A stretch of DNA of 10,549 nucleotides from JAVBSC01 sp031547305 (lineage in GTDB: Bacteria; Desulfobacterota; Desulfovibrionia; Desulfovibrionales; Desulfovibrionaceae), in assembly GCA_031547305.1 (NCBI GenBank), contig JAVBSC010000099.1:1-10549 (forward strand), read 5' to 3'. Of this stretch, positions 7,295-10,549 are shown piece after piece (within the stretch, counting starts at the first letter, position 1; the number at the start of each line of letters is the position of its first letter). Made by a program: the position numbers and the translations under genes. The notes beneath the pieces are model-generated. The model was not told the DNA's origin. It saw only the letters and a program-made list of their open reading frames with translations, and did no database searches.

Positions 7295-7315
7295 TCTGAA
7301 CTCCTGTTCCACTGG

Positions 7316-8608
7316 TTATTGATTAGTTAGCTCTCCGGCCTCGTTGAACCGCAAAGCGTATGGTTTGCTGATTACCTCGCAGCCCCTGGCGCGCATTTCT
7401 TCCGCCATATGGGCGGCAACCTCCAGAGTTTCCAACTCCATGGTGTTTTTGACGCGCAAAAAGCGGATCTTGTCCGGATTTTCCGCATTGCAGGTTTTCA
7501 CCGCGGCCCGGATGACGTCAAAATCCGAAGGCAGGGCGCAGGGCATACGCGATCCCACAACCACAGTTGAAGTTATGCCGTTGGCATACACAGCCTCAAA
7601 ATCGATCTTGTCGCGCAGCCGCCAGGTAATGAAATCCGCCATGCCCATGCCCACGGCATTGCCCTCGCTTTCCGGGGTCAGATCCAGCACGGCCAGCTTG
7701 TTCACCCTGGGGCCTCCCTTGAGAAAAGGCACCGTGTAGCGGCCGAGCACATTGGGGTCCATGCCGGAACCGGAAATGTTCTTGCCCATTTCGTCCAGCA
7801 CCAGCACATGGGCCAGACCGGCCGGCCGGCCGTACTCCAGGGGCAGTCTGGGGAGCTTGTCCCAGGCCGTGCGCAGCAGGGCGGCATCCCGCGCGATCAT
7901 CTCTTTTGCCGGCACGGCTTCCACCAGGCAGGGACGGTGCGCGGCGTTTTCCACCACAGCCATCCCGCCCAGCACCGGGGCGTGTTCGGTCAAATACGCG
8001 GCCACAGCGTTCATGCGTTCCGGCAGGCCTTCAAAGCCCAAAGCGTGGCAGGATTCCGCGCCTTTCTGCTTGCCCAGGCCCACGGCCAGCATTTTCACTA
8101 TGCCACTCTCATTCGCCGCGCGAAAAGCGTTGTGCGGCTTGACCCGGTTGATCACCAGCACGCCGTCCGCCCCGGCCGCATGGCGGTCCATCCAGGCCTC
8201 CAGGCCCGGCGCGACCTCGCCTATGCGCGCCGCCTTCATATCCGACTTGACCAGACATCCCATGCTCTCTTCACTGACGCCCAACTCCGCCAGCAAGGCC
8301 TTCTGGCTTTCCGCCCGGCCGCCGCCGTGGCTGCCCATGGCCGGCACGATAAACGGCTCGGCTCCACGTGCGCGCAGCCAGTCCAGCACCCCGCGCACCA
8401 GCGCCGGCATATTGTAAATACCCCTGGAACCGACACCCACGGCCACGCGCATGCCGGGCGCAACCCGCCCCGCCAGCCCGGAGCGTTCCATGGCCAGTTG
8501 GGCCTCGGCCCGTAGATCCGCTATGCCGCCGGAACAATCCAGCGGCTGGCGCACCCGCACCACCCGCGGAATTTTTACCCCTTCCAGGATCTCTAAAACT
8601 TTCCGCAT
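7316..8608 (-). CDS. LarA-like DUF2088 protein, probable nickel-pincer hydroxyacid epimerase/racemase
   Basis: The protein resembles the lactate racemase superfamily, whose studied members racemise or epimerise 2-hydroxy acids with a nickel-pincer nucleotide. With the ATG at 8608 it has 430 residues. Visible marks are GSHGGG at 92-97 (His94), NRVKPHN at 154-160 (Lys157, His159), GKQKGAESCH at 179-188 (His188) and DEMGKNISGSGMDPN at 272-286. In LarA a lysine tethers the cofactor and histidines bind nickel or act as bases; matching Lys157 and these His residues to those roles is inference. No clear ribosome binding site precedes the start, and a GTG nine bases earlier is possible. Reading the frame back to 8722 would run through palindromic repeats and is unlikely. 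Its place between a sugar-acid dehydratase and an aldolase suggests C2 epimerisation of the substrate. The cofactor genes larB, larC and larE are not in the window. Confidence 0.82.
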   Translation of the reverse strand: MRKVLEILEGVKIPRVVRVRQPLDCSGGIADLRAEAQLAMERSGLAGRVAPGMRVAVGVGSRGIYNMPALVRGVLDWLRARGAEPFIVPAMGSHGGGRAESQKALLAELGVSEESMGCLVKSDMKAARIGEVAPGLEAWMDRHAAGADGVLVINRVKPHNAFRAANESGIVKMLAVGLGKQKGAESCHALGFEGLPERMNAVAAYLTEHAPVLGGMAVVENAAHRPCLVEAVPAKEMIARDAALLRTAWDKLPRLPLEYGRPAGLAHVLVLDEMGKNISGSGMDPNVLGRYTVPFLKGGPRVNKLAVLDLTPESEGNAVGMGMADFITWRLRDKIDFEAVYANGITSTVVVGSRMPCALPSDFDVIRAAVKTCNAENPDKIRFLRVKNTMELETLEVAAHMAEEMRARGCEVISKPYALRFNEAGELTNQ

Positions 8609-8670
8609 AGATTTCACTATTTGGTATTTTGTATTGTTTCTTATTGAGAGGCGCGACCCGTAAACGGACT

Positions 8671-8690
8671 CCAAGGGGGCAGCCCCTTGG
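8671..8690. repeat. palindromic repeat A (CCAAGGGG/CCCCTTGG)
   Basis: A perfect 8-bp stem (8671-8678 with 8683-8690) with loop GCAG, lying in the 134-base gap between the dehydratase and LarA-like genes. The stem core matches that of the hairpin before eutA, CAAGGGG facing CCCCTTG. No T-tract follows on the - strand, so it reads better as an interspersed repeat than a terminator. Confidence 0.7.
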
Positions 8691-8699
8691 CGGAGGAGC

Positions 8700-8722
8700 T
8701 TGGGGAGGCGTAGCCTCCCCAA
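8700..8722. repeat. palindromic repeat B (TTGGGGAGGC/GCCTCCCCAA)
   Basis: A perfect 10-bp stem (8700-8709 with 8713-8722) with a 3-base loop, nine bases from repeat A. Together they form a two-hairpin unit just after the dehydratase stop codon, an arrangement like REP/BIME elements. It may stabilise the upstream message or lower expression of the genes downstream in the operon. Confidence 0.7.
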
Positions 8723-8742
8723 ATCTGAACTCAGTCACATTC

Positions 8743-10476
8743 CTAATAAATATCCGGCTCCGGCAATCTCTCCGAGCCTTGCAAAAAGTCCAGGTCGCAG
8801 CCGTCCGGGGCTTGGGTGACGTGGGCGCAGTACAAGGCGCCGTAGCCCCGGGTATAGTGGGGGGCCGGGGCTTTCCAGGCGGCGCGGCGTTTGGCCAGCT
8901 CCGCTTCGTCCACCAGGAGGTTAAGTTTTCTTTCCGGCACGTTCAGTTCGATGAGGTCGCCGTCCTTTACCAGGGCCAAGGGGCCGCCAACGGCGGATTC
9001 CGGGGCCACGTGCAGGACCACGGTGCCATAGTGGGTGCCGCTCATGCGCGCGTCGGAGATGCGCACCATGTCGCGCACACCTTTTTGCAGAAGTTTTTTG
9101 GGTATGGTCATGCCGCCCCATTCCGGCATGCCGGGGGCGCCGACCGGGCCGCCTGTTTTCATGACCAGCACGGAGTTTTCATCCACGTCCAGGTCAGGAT
9201 CGTCCACGCGGGCGTACAGGTCGGCCACGCCGTCAAATACCACGGCCTTGCCGGTGTGGACGAGCAGACTTTTTGTAGCCGCGCTGGGTTTGATGATTGC
9301 GCCGTCCGGGGCCAGGTTGCCCCTCAGAACGGCCAGGGATTCAACACCGGTCAGAGGAGCGTCCAGAGTGCGGACGACTTCGTCGTCGTGGCAACGGGAA
9401 TCCTTGAGGTTGTCGCCCAGGGTTTTGCCGTTCACGGTCAGGCAGTCCAGGTTCAGGTGCGTCCGGATGCGCGAAAGCACGGCGGAAAGTCCGCCGGCGT
9501 AGAAGAGGTCTTCCATAAGGAAGCGCCCGGCCGGGAGCATATCCACGATTACCCGGAGTTGGCGGGAGATCGCGTCAAAGTCGTCCAGAGACAGGGGTAT
9601 TCCAGCCCGGCCCGCCATGGCGGTCATGTGGATGGGCGCATTGGTGGAACCGCCTATGGCCATGAGGCAGGCTATGCCGTTCAGGAAAGCTTCGCGGGTG
9701 ACTATTTTCTCCGGGGTCAGGCCTTCCCAGACCATTTCCACGATGCGCTCGCCACAGTCCGCGGCCATGCGCGGGTGGGCGGAATCCACGGCCGGAATGG
9801 CGATGGTGTTGGGCAGGGTCAGGCCCATGGCTTCCACGATGGAGGTCATGGTGGAGGCCGTGCCCATGGTGTTGCAGGTTCCGTTGGAGCGGCAGATGGC
9901 TTCCTCTATTTCCTGCCAGTCGGATTGGGTAATGGAGCCGGAGCGCAGCTCTTCCCAGTATTTTTTTGTGTGCGTTCCCGCGCCTAGGGTCACCTTGCGC
10001 CAATGCCCGTTAAGCATGGGGCCCGCCGGAACAAAGATAAAAGGCACGCCGGCGCTGAGCGCGCCCATGACCAGGCCGGGTACGGTTTTATCGCAGCCGC
10101 CCAGCAGGAGCGCGCCGTCCAGGGGATGACTGCGGATGATTTCTTCCACTTCCATGGCCAGAAGGTTGCGGTAGAGCATGGTGGTGGGCTTGACCATAAC
10201 CTCGCCCAGGCCCAGGGCGAAAAACTCCAGCGGAAACCCGCCGGCCGCCCAGATGCCCCGGCGCGCCTCGTTGGCGCGTTCCTTAAGGTGGTAGTGGCAG
10301 GTGGAAAGTTCGTTCCAGGTATTGATGATGCCGATGATCGGCTTGCCGGTGAAGTCTTTGCGTCTGAAGCCCATTTGCAGGGTACGCTGCCGGTGGGCGG
10401 AAGCCCGGATGGTGTTGGGGCCGTACCAGCGGTGGCTTCTGAGATCTTCCGGACGGAGTCGTTTGGGGGTGCTCAG
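8743..10476 (-). CDS. IlvD/Edd-family dehydratase, arabinonate/xylonate dehydratase type
   Basis: These are cytoplasmic iron-sulfur enzymes that dehydrate a sugar acid, or a dihydroxy acid, to a 2-keto-3-deoxy acid. From the CTG at 10476 the protein has 577 residues, close to the pentonate dehydratases. Key residues: LRSHRWYG at 12-19, Cys60 in NELSTCH, Cys128 in GGCDKTVPG and Cys202 in NGTCNTMGTA as cluster ligands; GGSTNAPIH at 275-283; and the catalytic serine motif SDARMSG at 474-480. The tail RGYGALYCAHVTQAPDGCDLDFL is typical of sugar-acid dehydratases rather than biosynthetic IlvD. Starting at the first ATG (10374) would drop the conserved LRSxRW segment. Between an in-frame stop at 10521-10519 and that ATG there is no ATG, GTG or TTG, while AAGGAG lies seven bases before the CTG. 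It is the first gene of the - strand operon in the window. Confidence 0.92.
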   Translation of the reverse strand: MSTPKRLRPEDLRSHRWYGPNTIRASAHRQRTLQMGFRRKDFTGKPIIGIINTWNELSTCHYHLKERANEARRGIWAAGGFPLEFFALGLGEVMVKPTTMLYRNLLAMEVEEIIRSHPLDGALLLGGCDKTVPGLVMGALSAGVPFIFVPAGPMLNGHWRKVTLGAGTHTKKYWEELRSGSITQSDWQEIEEAICRSNGTCNTMGTASTMTSIVEAMGLTLPNTIAIPAVDSAHPRMAADCGERIVEMVWEGLTPEKIVTREAFLNGIACLMAIGGSTNAPIHMTAMAGRAGIPLSLDDFDAISRQLRVIVDMLPAGRFLMEDLFYAGGLSAVLSRIRTHLNLDCLTVNGKTLGDNLKDSRCHDDEVVRTLDAPLTGVESLAVLRGNLAPDGAIIKPSAATKSLLVHTGKAVVFDGVADLYARVDDPDLDVDENSVLVMKTGGPVGAPGMPEWGGMTIPKKLLQKGVRDMVRISDARMSGTHYGTVVLHVAPESAVGGPLALVKDGDLIELNVPERKLNLLVDEAELAKRRAAWKAPAPHYTRGYGALYCAHVTQAPDGCDLDFLQGSERLPEPDIY

Positions 10477-10483
10477 TGATACG

Positions 10484-10489
10484 CTCCTT
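10484..10489 (-). promoter_or_regulatory. dehydratase ribosome binding site implying a CTG start
   Basis: AAGGAG on the - strand lies seven bases before the CTG at 10476-10474, ideal spacing. No standard start codon is available in frame near it. Confidence 0.7.
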
Positions 10490-10549
10490 AAATGAAAAAC
10501 GGGGGTGGTTGGGTCTATTTATTAAGATTAAGACAGGATAAATTTTTGT
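10490..10549 (-). promoter_or_regulatory. AT-rich leader and probable promoter region of the - strand operon
   Basis: Upstream of the dehydratase, positions 10513-10549 turn AT-rich, in contrast to the GC-rich genes. The - strand reading includes a doubled CTTAAT and a TAATAAAT stretch that could serve as a -10 box. No clear -35 partner is visible and the window ends here. It is a likely promoter or operator area, but no specific site can be assigned. Confidence 0.35.

Noticed and set aside
8609..8722. N-terminal extension of the LarA-like protein back to 8722
   Set aside because: The extra residues are encoded by palindromic repeats and do not resemble the family; the homologous part starts at about 8608.
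8629..9987. 452-codon open frame on the + strand
   Set aside because: It lies antisense to the dehydratase gene, has no recognisable family motif, and is rich in Gly, His and Arg as expected from the complement of a GC-rich gene.
1..10549. tRNA, rRNA, CRISPR array, insertion sequence or phage genes
   Set aside because: No spaced direct repeats, transposase motifs, tRNA-like folds or rRNA-like stretches were recognised on either strand.

Overview
The window is GC-rich coding DNA from a Gram-negative bacterium. It carries a periplasmic binding protein with a signal peptide, tripartite tricarboxylate transporter (TTT) genes, and many G/C palindromes between genes. The mix of B12-dependent ethanolamine ammonia-lyase genes, TTT genes and snap-back GGGG/CCCC repeats would fit a Desulfovibrio-like anaerobe, but no marker gene is present and this placement is a weak inference.

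Layout. Positions 1-269 hold no convincing gene; they contain G/C homopolymer tracts and a long hairpin. On the + strand follow eutA (270-1730, reactivating factor) and eutB (1752-3119, catalytic subunit of ethanolamine ammonia-lyase). eutC is not in the window. A perfect 21-bp inverted repeat (3114-3159) begins inside the last sense codon of eutB and closes this unit. Everything from 3176 to 10476 is on the - strand and faces eutAB tail to tail.

The - strand genes, in transcription order, are an IlvD/Edd-type sugar-acid dehydratase, a LarA-like (DUF2088) protein, a DapA/NanA-type class I aldolase, and the three TTT parts TctC, TctB and TctA. They look like one catabolic operon. The TctCBA transporter would import an organic or sugar acid, the LarA-like protein could epimerise its alpha-hydroxyl carbon, the dehydratase would make a 2-keto-3-deoxy acid, and the aldolase would release pyruvate plus an aldehyde. 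The substrate cannot be read from the sequence. No regulator is present.

Points most worth a second look: (1) EutB has Ala at position 362, where the well-studied enterobacterial enzymes have the substrate-binding Asp362, and eutC is missing next to it. (2) The LarA-like gene is joined to a dehydratase and an aldolase in one predicted sugar-acid pathway. (3) The dehydratase appears to start at a CTG codon, with a good ribosome binding site, 34 codons before its first ATG. (4) Related G/C palindromes sit in several intergenic spaces.
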